A DNA stretch of 64,000 nt, taken from the NCBI RefSeq assembly GCF_001877785.1, contig NZ_MINN01000139.1, forward strand, positions 62,001 to 126,000, in the 5' to 3' direction. The notes under the pieces were generated by a model. It was not told the origin of the DNA. It worked only from the letters and a program-made list of their open reading frames with translations, and did not search any database. This DNA comes from Rossellomorea aquimaris (lineage in GTDB: Bacteria > Bacillota > Bacilli > Bacillales > Bacillaceae_B). A program made the position numbers and the translations under genes. The first letter of the stretch is position 1; each line of letters opens with the position of its first letter. Positions 52,732-64,000 of this stretch are shown in pieces.

Positions 52732-54042
52732 TTATGCGTCTTTCAACATGCTCTGTTCTGAAACAGCTGCATCGTTTTCTTCGACTTCGTTTATGCGTTC
52801 GATGTCTGCGCCCAGGCCAGCAAGCTTCTGGTGGAAGTTTACATAGCCGCGGTCCAAATGCTTAAGTTCGGTTACACGTGTGTAGCCGTCCGCGATCAGA
52901 CCTGCGATTGAAAGCGCAGCTGCTGCACGCAAGTCGGTTGCTGCTACTTCTGCACCTTGAAGGGCTGTAGGTCCCTGCATGATGACAGAGCGGCCTTCGA
53001 TCTTGACGTCTGCTCCCATGCGGCGGAATTCTTCCACGTGCATGAAGCGGTTTTCGAAGACTGTCTCAGTGAGCACACTTGTACCCTCTGCTGCTAGAAG
53101 AAGAGCCATCATTTGTGACTGCATATCCGTCGGGAATCCAGGGTGAGGCATCGTCTTGATGTCGACGGACTTTAACTTGTCAGGTCCGATGACACGCAGA
53201 CCTTCGCCTTCGTCAATGATGGTAACGCCCATTTCTTCCATTTTTGAAACTAAAGAAGATAAATGCTCAGGGATTGCACCTTTTACAAGGACGTCCCCTT
53301 TTGTGATGGCTGCAGCCACCATGAATGTTCCCGCTTCGACGCGGTCAGGAATGATGCTGTGCTCGACACCGTAAAGGCGTTCCACACCTTCAATGCGGAT
53401 CGTTCCTGTTCCTGCACCGACTACGTTTCCACCCATTTTATTGATGAAGTTTGCCAAGTCGACGATTTCAGGTTCTTTTGCGACGTTTTCAAGGATTGTC
53501 GTCCCGTCAGCAAGGGCTGCTGCCATCATGATGTTCTCAGTGGCACCCACGCTTGGGAAATCCAGGTATACTTTCGCGCCTTTCAATCTTCCATCGACTT
53601 CCGCTTCGATGAATCCGTTACCGACCTTTACCTTGGCTCCCATTGCTTCGAAGCCTTTAAGATGCTGGTCGATTGGTCTTGAACCGATGGCACATCCGCC
53701 TGGCAGTGCCACCCGTGCTTTTCCGGTACGTCCAAGAAGCGATCCCATTACAAGAACGGATGCACGCATTTTACGTACATATTCGAATGGTGCTTCTACA
53801 AATAACTCCCTTGATGCATTAACGACCACTTCATCATTATGGAACTCAACATCTGTATTTAAATGACGTAATACTTGATTAATCGTATATACATCGGAGA
53901 GTGGTGGTACATTTGTGATTTTGCTTTTTCCTTCACTTGCTAATAATGTAGCAGCGAGAACAGGTAAAACGGCATTCTTTGCTCCTTCAACTTGCACAGT
54001 ACCGCTTAAACGCTGACCGCCGCGGACGATAATTTTTTCCAA
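52732..54042 (-). CDS. murA: UDP-N-acetylglucosamine 1-carboxyvinyltransferase MurA
   Basis: First committed enzyme of peptidoglycan synthesis: transfers enolpyruvate from PEP to UDP-GlcNAc. It has 436 residues and the EPSP-synthase-like two-domain fold. Catalytic C117 is in [25 protein letters not shown], the loop to which fosfomycin binds. Start [31 protein letters not shown] is standard. Next to ywmB and spoIID it corresponds to MurAA of B. subtilis. Confidence 0.97.
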   Translation of the reverse strand: MEKIIVRGGQRLSGTVQVEGAKNAVLPVLAATLLASEGKSKITNVPPLSDVYTINQVLRHLNTDVEFHNDEVVVNASRELFVEAPFEYVRKMRASVLVMGSLLGRTGKARVALPGGCAIGSRPIDQHLKGFEAMGAKVKVGNGFIEAEVDGRLKGAKVYLDFPSVGATENIMMAAALADGTTILENVAKEPEIVDLANFINKMGGNVVGAGTGTIRIEGVERLYGVEHSIIPDRVEAGTFMVAAAITKGDVLVKGAIPEHLSSLVSKMEEMGVTIIDEGEGLRVIGPDKLKSVDIKTMPHPGFPTDMQSQMMALLLAAEGTSVLTETVFENRFMHVEEFRRMGADVKIEGRSVIMQGPTALQGAEVAATDLRAAAALSIAGLIADGYTRVTELKHLDRGYVNFHQKLAGLGADIERINEVEENDAAVSEQSMLKDA

Positions 54043-54074
54043 GAGTATTCCCCTCCGCGTCCAATTTCTCTATA

Positions 54075-54824
54075 TTAATATTCAATCGTCAGGATGGGTG
54101 TGCCAAGAACAAAGGTTGTCTTGGTGCCCATTCCACTTTTCCGTAGACCCAGTTGTATGTTCATTTCGTTATTTTTTGTTGGTATTGACCGTGACATTTG
54201 CTTCGAGTAGGCGGAAACGGAATGGAAGTCTTCTTCTTCCAGCGACTCCGTTTCGGTTGCGTCAAGAATCGACATCATTTCGACGGCCTGATTCGACAAA
54301 ACTTTCTCAAGCGTATCATTGAATTCGCCTTTTATACAAGAGAAAATCAAAGGTTTAGAAGTAAAAATGATTTCCGTATTTGGGATAAATTGTTTTTTGA
54401 GATACTGCGATGTTTCTTCTCCCAGCGATTCCTGATTTCCACGGATCTCATACATAATGTACGAAATGGAATGTCCGTTTCCGAGGGTGCGCTGCAATTT
54501 AATTGTTTCTTCCCCGTGGGAGGTCTTTCGCGTTCCCACAACAATTAGTTCTTCAGCCTTCTCTTCTTTGGACCAGTTGAAATCAGAAAAAGTTTCTTGC
54601 ATATTCTTACTATATTGGGCAAATCCTTTATTCGTGAAGCTTTTTACATTTTCTCTTGCATATAGAGACCATTCATTTACTTCACCGTTCGTTTGAGAAA
54701 TGGCGTGATCAAGCTTTTCGATGTCCAATAATTGATTGGCTTCGATAGTGTTCTTCCCATTAATGATAGGCAGGAAACCTATTCCAACAAAAAAGATTAA
54801 TAAAATGTAAAAATACCGTGTCAT
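54075..54824 (-). CDS. ywmB: YwmB-like TATA-box-binding-fold protein
   Basis: 249 residues with an N-terminal signal/anchor helix (about 4-20, YFYILLIFFVGIGFLPI). The rest matches the YwmB family (PF08680-type), a secreted or membrane-bound alpha/beta protein related to the TATA-binding fold and found in spore formers. Start ATG 54824 follows GGGGAGGAATGG. It lies 32 bp upstream of murA and is probably co-transcribed. Function unknown. Confidence 0.8.
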   Translation of the reverse strand: MTRYFYILLIFFVGIGFLPIINGKNTIEANQLLDIEKLDHAISQTNGEVNEWSLYARENVKSFTNKGFAQYSKNMQETFSDFNWSKEEKAEELIVVGTRKTSHGEETIKLQRTLGNGHSISYIMYEIRGNQESLGEETSQYLKKQFIPNTEIIFTSKPLIFSCIKGEFNDTLEKVLSNQAVEMMSILDATETESLEEEDFHSVSAYSKQMSRSIPTKNNEMNIQLGLRKSGMGTKTTFVLGTPILTIEY

Positions 54825-55313
54825 TTTCCATTCCTCCCCTTAGGTAAAAGTCTTTCCTTATAGAGGGAGAACATACTTCGAAAATGTCGTCATCTTTTTA
54901 CAATTTTTTGTTGCGGGATCGTACGAACACTTCTGTTGATTTCCGGTCAACAGATCCGGTTTAGATCAAAGTGATGATCTGCATCGTGTGAAGAATTTTC
55001 AGATGTTTTTGTGTGCAGTTGGTTTGAACCTTTTTCACAATTTAACCGTCGAACGCTGATCAAAGGGGAAACGGTATTCTTTACTCCTCCGGCAGGCGTG
55101 TTCTGGCATATGTATGAAAACGGATTCACATTGAAACTTTTTCACAAACACGCAAATACAAAATTAATCTTACTCAAAACAGGCCCTAAAGAAAACATGC
55201 AGGAAGTCCTATTTTTTGTAAACATTTTGTCTTGATTTTGTAAGATGCATGGTTCCACCCGTTCGATCTTCTTATCATACGGCATCCGTTAATATGGCAC
55301 GGTGACGATAGAC
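54825..55313. other. Intergenic, no gene recognised
   Basis: Short open frames exist but none has a ribosome site or sensible composition. The only structure seen is a hairpin CTGTTGA/TCAACAG at about 54931-54951. The minus-strand promoter of ywmB must lie at the left end but is not identifiable. Confidence 0.5.
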
Positions 55314-55550
55314 TTATTGAAAGAACGCAGGCAGCTGCTGTGACCATAGGTAATAATCCAGCAGGAATCGGCTCACGGATGATCCAATCGCGATCGTCAG
55401 CAGGATGAAGAGCAGTCTTGCCTGTGCGACGCGGTTCTTTTTCAGCAATTTATCAAGCTGGATCGCCTGCAGTGCCCAGAATGTGATCCCGAACACAAAT
55501 ATATGCACGAGCATGCTGACTAATGCCTGCTGGCTGAAGCTGTCCATCAT
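55314..55550 (-). CDS. ywzB: YwzB-like DUF1146 membrane protein
   Basis: 78 residues with two membrane helices (SMLVHIFVFGITFWALQAI and RLLFILLTIAIGSSVSRFLLDYYLW) separated by DKLLKKNRVAQA, the DUF1146 pattern. Start ATG 55550 follows GGAGAGAAGC; the longer frame to 55586 has no site. Same position relative to ywmB and atp genes as in B. subtilis. Function unknown. Confidence 0.85.
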   Translation of the reverse strand: MMDSFSQQALVSMLVHIFVFGITFWALQAIQLDKLLKKNRVAQARLLFILLTIAIGSSVSRFLLDYYLWSQQLPAFFQ

Positions 55551-56036
55551 TGCGCTTCTCTCCAATCGATAAAAAATTCTACACACACATAGACCATTTT
55601 ACCACAACCTTCACTGGGTTTATATGAAATTTTATCGATGTGGCAAACTATTTTTTCGGCATTATCCGGCTTCCTTCATTATTATATGTACTCTTTTCAA
55701 TACATCTCCCGTCACTCCCTTAAAAACCGTCCGCGAGTGAGTTAACGAGTTGGAACAGTCCTTTACTGCGCTGATTCGTTGATCCCTGCTTTTATACCCT
55801 CTCCGCTATCATTTCAGGCGCTTGTTTTAGTAGATTCACCCATTCCCTCATGCCGACTCTATCATTCCATGTGCATACATCTATCGGATTGGAGGCAAAC
55901 CGCAAGAGTTATCTTGTTAAATCAGCGTTTTTCCCCTCTTACTCTAGCAAAAAGGGCTATCTTCTTAGTACCTTGTCACGGTATGACACATATACATGTA
56001 TTGTAAATGCTTATTAAAACCAGGAGGGAATAATGT
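55551..56036. other. Intergenic before the coat gene cluster
   Basis: No convincing gene. It must contain the promoter of the CotB-like gene. CATATACAT (about 55990-55998) is similar to a sigma-K -10 (CATANNNTA) but misses the final TA and has a poor -35, so it is only a hint. Confidence 0.4.
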
Positions 56037-56642
56037 ATGAACAAAGTGTTAATGTCGAGTATGGTCGGCAAAGTCGTCAAGATTAACCGTGGTGGTTCCG
56101 AAGCTCGGACAGGTCTATTGTTATCTGCAGGTGACGATTACTTCGTCTTGCAGACGAAAGAGGAAGGGATCCTTTATATTGCTTCCCAGCACGTGAAGAG
56201 CATCACCGAAAATGCAAAACAGGGCATCGATTTTGTAAGTGAAGGATCTGAGTCATTGGTATGGAGCAGCGCAGTTGACTTCACTTCCATGCTTGGGGAA
56301 CTTAAACACCAATGGGTGACCATCAACCGGGGAGGTCCTGAAAAAATCGAGGGTGTTCTTGAAGATGCAAACGGGGATTATATCACGCTCATCTTGAAAG
56401 AAGAAGTCATCCGCCTTGCTTCTTACCATGTGAAGAGCGTAGCCGTTTCCGTGAAGAAGAAGGAAGAAGAGAAAGAAGAAGAAAATAAGTCCGAAGACAG
56501 CGGGGAAAGCAGCAATTCAAAACAATCTTCCTCTGAAAACAAATCAAATTCCAACAAAGGCAACTCCAAAAACTCTAAGGACTCCAGCAAGAATAGTAAC
56601 CTTAATCGGTATTATTACGAAATCGAAGCTTTGGATTTCTAA
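56037..56642 (+). CDS. Spore coat protein, CotB-like
   Basis: 201 residues. Two repeats of a small beta-rich domain: VGKVVKINRGGSEARTGLLLSAGDDYFVLQTKEEGILYIASQHVKSI (about 10-57) and HQWVTINRGGPEKIEGVLEDANGDYITLILKEEVIRLASYHVKSV (about 92-136). Both have the NRGGPE..G.L and HVKSI signature repeated in CotB of B. subtilis. A Lys/Glu then Ser/Asn/Lys-rich tail (about 140-190) resembles the phosphorylatable CotB tail but is much shorter. Start follows ACCAGGAGGGAATAATGT. Expected in the outer coat of the spore, made in the mother cell. Confidence 0.8.
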   Translation: MNKVLMSSMVGKVVKINRGGSEARTGLLLSAGDDYFVLQTKEEGILYIASQHVKSITENAKQGIDFVSEGSESLVWSSAVDFTSMLGELKHQWVTINRGGPEKIEGVLEDANGDYITLILKEEVIRLASYHVKSVAVSVKKKEEEKEEENKSEDSGESSNSKQSSSENKSNSNKGNSKNSKDSSKNSNLNRYYYEIEALDF

Positions 56643-56698
56643 TAGCACGCAGGACTCTTCACTCATGCTTCTTACGGATAGCAAAGGGCAGTTTCATG

Positions 56699-56749
56699 AA
56701 TCCCGGCGTTAGTCTTTCATCTTAGAGTAAAGACGCCGGGAATCCCTTT
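56699..56749 (+). terminator. Hairpin between coat gene and transporter genes
   Basis: AATCCCGGCGT (56699-56709) pairs with ACGCCGGGAAT (one mismatch), with TCTTT/AAAGA further in; the CCCTTT that follows can pair with an upstream AAAGGG. The T-run is poor, so it may attenuate rather than stop. Confidence 0.6.
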
Positions 56750-56778
56750 GTTTATCGAACTACCAGAGAGGAGGATAC

Positions 56779-56940
56779 ATGTTGTTGATGACCATCTATT
56801 TCATTGTATTGGGAAGCTTGTTTTATTTCTTTTTCCTATCCGCTTCTGAAGCGAAAAAGGACAAACAGTATGGAGAACTCCGCGCAGGCGAGCCACCTCT
56901 GCCTTCTTATATAAAAGAGGCGAATCAGCATGTACGATAG
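56779..56940 (+). CDS. Small membrane protein, 53 residues
   Basis: ATG 56779 behind GAGAGGAGGATAC, a strong ribosome site. One N-terminal helix (LLMTIYFIVLGSLFYFFFLSAS) then a short polar tail (EAKKDKQYGELRAGEPPLPSYIKEANQHVR). It ends 11 bp inside the next gene, so it is translated with the ArsB-like transporter. No family recognised; perhaps a small subunit of the transporter. Confidence 0.65.
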   Translation: MLLMTIYFIVLGSLFYFFFLSASEAKKDKQYGELRAGEPPLPSYIKEANQHVR

Positions 56941-58282
56941 CTCATTCCTGTTGATGGTGCTCATCTTTTCCGTCACCATCATCGTCATGCTGTGGCGCCC
57001 GTTCAACGTGAATGAAACGGTACCGACCACAATCGGTGCAGCGCTGGTGCTGCTGATCGGAATTGTACCGCTTTCTGATGTCCTGAATATCTTTTCCATC
57101 GTCAGCGGGGCTTCCCTTACCATTTTATCCACGATCATGATGTCCGTGGTGCTCGAAAGCATCGGATTTTTTAAAATCGTCGCAGCCAATATCGTCAACA
57201 GGTCGAGGGGGTCCGGGAGAAGATTGTATCTTTACGTCATCCTACTCTGTTTTATGATGACGATGTTCTTTAACAATGATGGCAGCATCCTGATCACCAC
57301 CCCCATCATCATTCACATCACATCACTCTTAAAGTTGAAAAACCACCAGAAAATCCCCTACCTATTATCGGGTGCTTTAATTGCGACAGCCGCAAGTGCA
57401 CCGATTGCCGTCAGTAACATCTCAAACCTGATCGCCCTTAAGATCGTCGGGCTCAGTTTGCAGGACTATATCGAAATGATGTTCGTCCCCTCGATGGTCG
57501 GAATCTTCGTCATTGCCATCCTGCTCTACCTTTATTTCAAAAATGACATCCCCAAGAGAATCCTGGAAGTCTCCGTCAAATGGAAGTCACATGCCCAGAA
57601 ATATTCCTACACCCACCCTCTCTCTTCATCGGGGAGCGAAAAAGAAGTCGACTGGGGTCTGATCAAAGCATGCCTCGCAATCGTCGTCCTCACCCGTGCT
57701 GCATTCTTTGCCCTGACACCATTCGGGATACCGCTTGAAGTCATCGGGCTCACCGGGGCAGCGATCCTGATCGTAGTGCGCTGGTTCCGCACAGAGACGG
57801 GTGTTGTCGATATTTTCAAGAAGACGCCGTGGCACATCCTGTTGTTCGCTTTCAATATGTACGTACTCGTCTATGGATTGAAGAATGTCGGCCTCAATGA
57901 TTTCATCGTCGCCCAGTTCAAGGACCTGATAGTGGGACAGCCCCTAAATGCGAGCCTGATCATGGGTCTCTTCCTCACCGCGGCATCCAACCTTTTCAAT
58001 AATCTGCCGGCAGTGATGATCGGAACGCTGTCGATCACCGAGATGGGACTTGACCCGCATACACTGCAAATTGCTTACCTTGCGAACGTCATCGGCAGTG
58101 ATATCGGAGCACTCTTGACGCCAGTCGGAACGCTTGCGACCTTGATCTGGATGTACATTTTAAAAACAAACGGCGTATCGATTTCATGGGCCCGATATTT
58201 GAGGGTCACGATCATCGTCGTGCCGGTCGGCCTGATTGTCAGCCTGCTGAGTCTGTATCTCTGGGTCGAAATGCTATTTTAA
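56930..58282 (+). CDS. ywrK: ArsB/NhaD-type ion transporter (YwrK-like)
   Basis: 450 residues with about 10-11 membrane helices. Ion-transporter (IT) superfamily features: FFNNDGSILITTPIIIHI, SAPIAVSNISNLIALKIVGLS and a second repeat FLTAASNLFNNLPAVMIGTLSI ... GSDIGALLTPVGTLATLIW. The two NN-containing hairpins are the hallmark of ArsB/NhaD proteins. B. subtilis YwrK is annotated as a putative arsenical pump next to ywrJ and cotB, the same neighbourhood as here. No arsR or arsC is adjacent, so arsenite specificity is not supported by context. Confidence 0.85.
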   Translation: MYDSSFLLMVLIFSVTIIVMLWRPFNVNETVPTTIGAALVLLIGIVPLSDVLNIFSIVSGASLTILSTIMMSVVLESIGFFKIVAANIVNRSRGSGRRLYLYVILLCFMMTMFFNNDGSILITTPIIIHITSLLKLKNHQKIPYLLSGALIATAASAPIAVSNISNLIALKIVGLSLQDYIEMMFVPSMVGIFVIAILLYLYFKNDIPKRILEVSVKWKSHAQKYSYTHPLSSSGSEKEVDWGLIKACLAIVVLTRAAFFALTPFGIPLEVIGLTGAAILIVVRWFRTETGVVDIFKKTPWHILLFAFNMYVLVYGLKNVGLNDFIVAQFKDLIVGQPLNASLIMGLFLTAASNLFNNLPAVMIGTLSITEMGLDPHTLQIAYLANVIGSDIGALLTPVGTLATLIWMYILKTNGVSISWARYLRVTIIVVPVGLIVSLLSLYLWVEMLF

Positions 58283-58303
58283 TAGGGAAGGAGTGTAGAA
58301 AAC

Positions 58304-58972
58304 TTGAAAAAAGCATATTCATCATTCATCGGGAAGGCAGTGACCGTCGAGCTTACCGGTAAAAAAGAGATCAGCGGCTATCTCATCGATGTCGGAAGCG
58401 AAGTGCTGATCATCTTCAACGGCGAAGATTATATTTATGTATCGAGTATTCATATCAGGTCACTTCGCGTGGTGTCGATCGATGAGCTCGATATTGCAGA
58501 ACCGACGTCAGGACCGCAGCTTGAGCAGGAGGACGAGCTTGCCCTCCGGAAAATCCTCACTTCGGCCAAAGGGGTTTTCATCGAGATTTACCTGACAGGC
58601 AATCAATCCATTCATGGCTACATCACAAGCATCATGAACAATTACTTTACCTTCTACTCGCCTGTCTATAAAACGATGTACATCTCCCTGCAGCATCTGA
58701 AATGGCTCACCCCTTATTCGGGATCGCTTTCTCCATATGCGCTTGGAAAGGATAAACTTCCGGTGAACCCGAGCCAGCTGTCGCTCGCCAGGACTTATGA
58801 AATCCAGCTTGAAAAACTGACCGGGAACCTCGTCGTCTTCAACCTCGGACTCCAGCCGGAATCCATCGGGAAAATCGAAAAAGTCGAAAGCAACATCATC
58901 CAGCTCATCACCGCGAAAGGCAAGTCGGTCTATTTGAACCTTCAGCATATACAGAGTGTACATCAGCCTTGA
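58304..58972 (+). CDS. ywrJ: Spore coat-associated protein YwrJ-like
   Basis: 222 residues composed of three Sm-like beta repeats of about 65 residues: FIGKAVTVELTGKKEISGYLIDVGSEVLIIFNGEDYIYVSSIHIRSL, AKGVFIEIYLTGNQSIHGYITSIMNNYFTFYSPVYKTMYISLQHLKWL and LTGNLVVFNLGLQPESIGKIEKVESNIIQLITAKGKSVYLNLQHIQSV. Each ends in a (H)-hydrophobic-(K/R/Q)-S/W-L/V motif like the HVKSI of CotB, so it belongs to the same coat-protein superfamily. In B. subtilis ywrJ (225 residues) stands by ywrK and cotB. Start TTG/ATG region: TTG 58304 follows AAGGAGTGTAG. Confidence 0.75.
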   Translation: MKKAYSSFIGKAVTVELTGKKEISGYLIDVGSEVLIIFNGEDYIYVSSIHIRSLRVVSIDELDIAEPTSGPQLEQEDELALRKILTSAKGVFIEIYLTGNQSIHGYITSIMNNYFTFYSPVYKTMYISLQHLKWLTPYSGSLSPYALGKDKLPVNPSQLSLARTYEIQLEKLTGNLVVFNLGLQPESIGKIEKVESNIIQLITAKGKSVYLNLQHIQSVHQP

Positions 58973-58988
58973 TTCATTTTAAAAAGGG

Positions 58989-59030
58989 ACTGTCCATTCG
59001 TGCAGTAGTGTGCGGAAGGACAGTTTTTTT
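58989..59030 (+). terminator. Rho-independent terminator
   Basis: ACTGTCC (58989-58995) pairs with GGACAGT (59018-59024), followed by TTTTTT. The loop is long. Confidence 0.6.
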
Positions 59031-59313
59031 GTAAGTTAATGCGCAAGAAGGACGGGCCTCGCGCTTTGGTCGGAGGCCTTTTCTTGAGGGCGCGGGGCGG
59101 GGGGACGATGACCGGTGCTTGGTGCGTTGATCGGTCCGTGGGGCGTTGATCGGTACGCGGTTTTTATTATCGCGTCATTTCAATCTAATAATCGGCTTTT
59201 TTTGTTAAAATAAGACCTATTTTCTGTACGTTTCAGGGATTTTGCATCCATAACACACCATCCCAGCCTTCAACCAACCAAAATCCCCTCCCCATCCGCC
59301 CTGCCGACCGATA

Positions 59314-59406
59314 TATTATCAAAAACGGCCAAGTTATTATCAAAAATCCAATTATATTATCAAAAACAGAGATATATTATCAAAACCGGACCATTTATTA
59401 TCAAAT
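59314..59406. repeat. TATTATCAAAA array B (5 units)
   Basis: TATTATCAAAA-type units at 59314, 59335, 59355, 59375 and 59396 (steps 21, 20, 20, 21); the last is TATTATCAAAT. A lone TTTATTATC also lies near 59163. It fills the convergent gap between ywrJ and atpC; the remaining DNA (59031-59310) has GCGTTGATCGGT twice but no gene. Confidence 0.88.
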
Positions 59407-59531
59407 CCATAAAAACGCCAAAAAATCCATGGCTCCCAGCCGCCCCACACTTAATCCAAGCCCCCAGCCAAATCCCAAAGCCCAAAACAAAAAAACACCC
59501 TCTCCACAAAGGAAAGGGTGTTTCTCCATTA

Positions 59532-61413
<1,882 letters not shown>

Positions 61414-61434
61414 TCATCACAGACCGAAGAAGTT

Positions 61435-62298
<864 letters not shown>

Positions 62299-62333
62299 TC
62301 ACCACCCTTTACATATTGTTAGACACAGGGGGG

Positions 62334-62359
62334 CGCGGCATTAACCGGTAATGCACGCG
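62334..62359 (-). promoter_or_regulatory. Hairpin in the atpA-atpG spacer
   Basis: CGCG-GCATTA pairs with TAATGC-CGCG (one bulge) around ACCGG in the 120-bp gap of the atp message. It may be an RNA processing or stability element; not a terminator. Confidence 0.45.
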
Positions 62360-62412
62360 GCCCGGACCCTGCGGTCGAAAGCCTGTTTTTTTAAAAAAAT
62401 GGCCTCTTATCC

Positions 62413-63933
<1,521 letters not shown>

Positions 63934-63948
63934 TCATTTATACGAAAG

Positions 63949-64000
63949 TTAACGAATTAGTTCACGCTCAAGACGAGTCAATTTACCTTGGAGGCTGCCA
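63949..64000 (-). CDS. atpH: ATP synthase delta subunit (partial, C-terminal end)
   Basis: Only the last 16 codons and stop are in the window: GSLQGKLTRLERELIR, the typical C-terminus of the delta subunit (stator). It runs off the right edge and lies 27 bp upstream of atpA. Confidence 0.9.
   Translation of the reverse strand, partial: GSLQGKLTRLERELIR

Noticed and set aside
54947-55235. Short ORFs on both strands between ywmB and ywzB
   Set aside because: No ribosome sites, low-quality composition; B. subtilis has a small gene (ywmA) near here but no match could be recognised.

Overview
The window is chromosomal DNA from a spore-forming, motile, low-to-medium GC Bacillota of the family Bacillaceae. 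Evidence: sporulation genes (spoIIID, spoIIQ, spoIID, cotB/ywrJ-type coat genes), flagellar rod genes beside mbl, a SinR/SinI pair, a hutPHUIG operon, and Bacillus-type ribosome binding sites with frequent TTG and GTG starts. From about 28 kb to the right edge the order ywqB-ywqA, ssbB-ywpF, fabZ, flhP-flhO-mbl-spoIIID, spoIIQ-ywnJ-like-spoIID-murA-ywmB-ywzB and atpCDGAH follows Bacillus subtilis, with local insertions. The genus cannot be fixed from sequence alone.

Layout. 1-9.6 kb: cell-wall polymer locus (partial membrane acyltransferase, family 2 glycosyltransferase, two-domain CDP-glycerol glycerophosphotransferase, TagGH-like exporter, TagB-like enzyme). 9.8-14.2 kb: secreted LysM/NlpC-P60 hydrolase and a large subtilisin-like protease. 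14.2-16 kb: PlcR-like regulator divergent from a PapR-like pre-peptide of 38 residues, with two copies of a candidate operator. 16-22.2 kb: hut operon (minus strand) with hutP, an attenuator and a HutP-type NAG site. 22.4-28 kb: small genes, a c-di-GMP-I riboswitch, a YknW/YknX-like pair and an alkaline phosphatase. 28.5-33 kb: YwqB (SWIM) and YwqA (SNF2). 33-38.2 kb: ssbB, ywpF, sinR, a sinI preceded by a second c-di-GMP-I riboswitch, an LPXTG TasA/camelysin-like protein, a second SinR-like regulator and a class D-like sortase. 38.6-43.3 kb: fabZ, EpuA-like, flhP, flhO, mbl, spoIIID. 43.8-48.9 kb: exonuclease, cNMP/CBS/nucleotidyltransferase protein, sodium:solute symporter and its DUF4212 partner. 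49-55.6 kb: spoIIQ, VanZ-like, spoIID, murA, ywmB, ywzB. 56-59 kb: cotB/ywrK/ywrJ-like spore coat cluster. 59.5-64 kb: F1 part of ATP synthase.

The most interesting system is the 34.9-37.8 kb island. SinI, the antagonist of SinR, lies just behind a c-di-GMP aptamer. SinR-type GTTCTNT boxes lie between the divergent LPXTG-matrix-protein operon and the SinR-like/sortase operon. Together this reads as a c-di-GMP-to-SinI-to-SinR switch controlling a covalently anchored matrix protein. A second undescribed-looking unit is the PlcR/PapR-like quorum-sensing pair at 14.2-15.5 kb.

Intergenic DNA is full of structured repeats: 11-bp CCWGG-centred palindromes on an exact 25-bp period (four sites), arrays of a TATTATCAAAA core on a 20-21-bp period (two sites), a MITE-like element of about 105 bp with GCTCTTTTCG termini (two clear copies, one divergent), and a composite 228-229 bp element in which one repeat family is inserted into another (two copies, with an uninterrupted relative).
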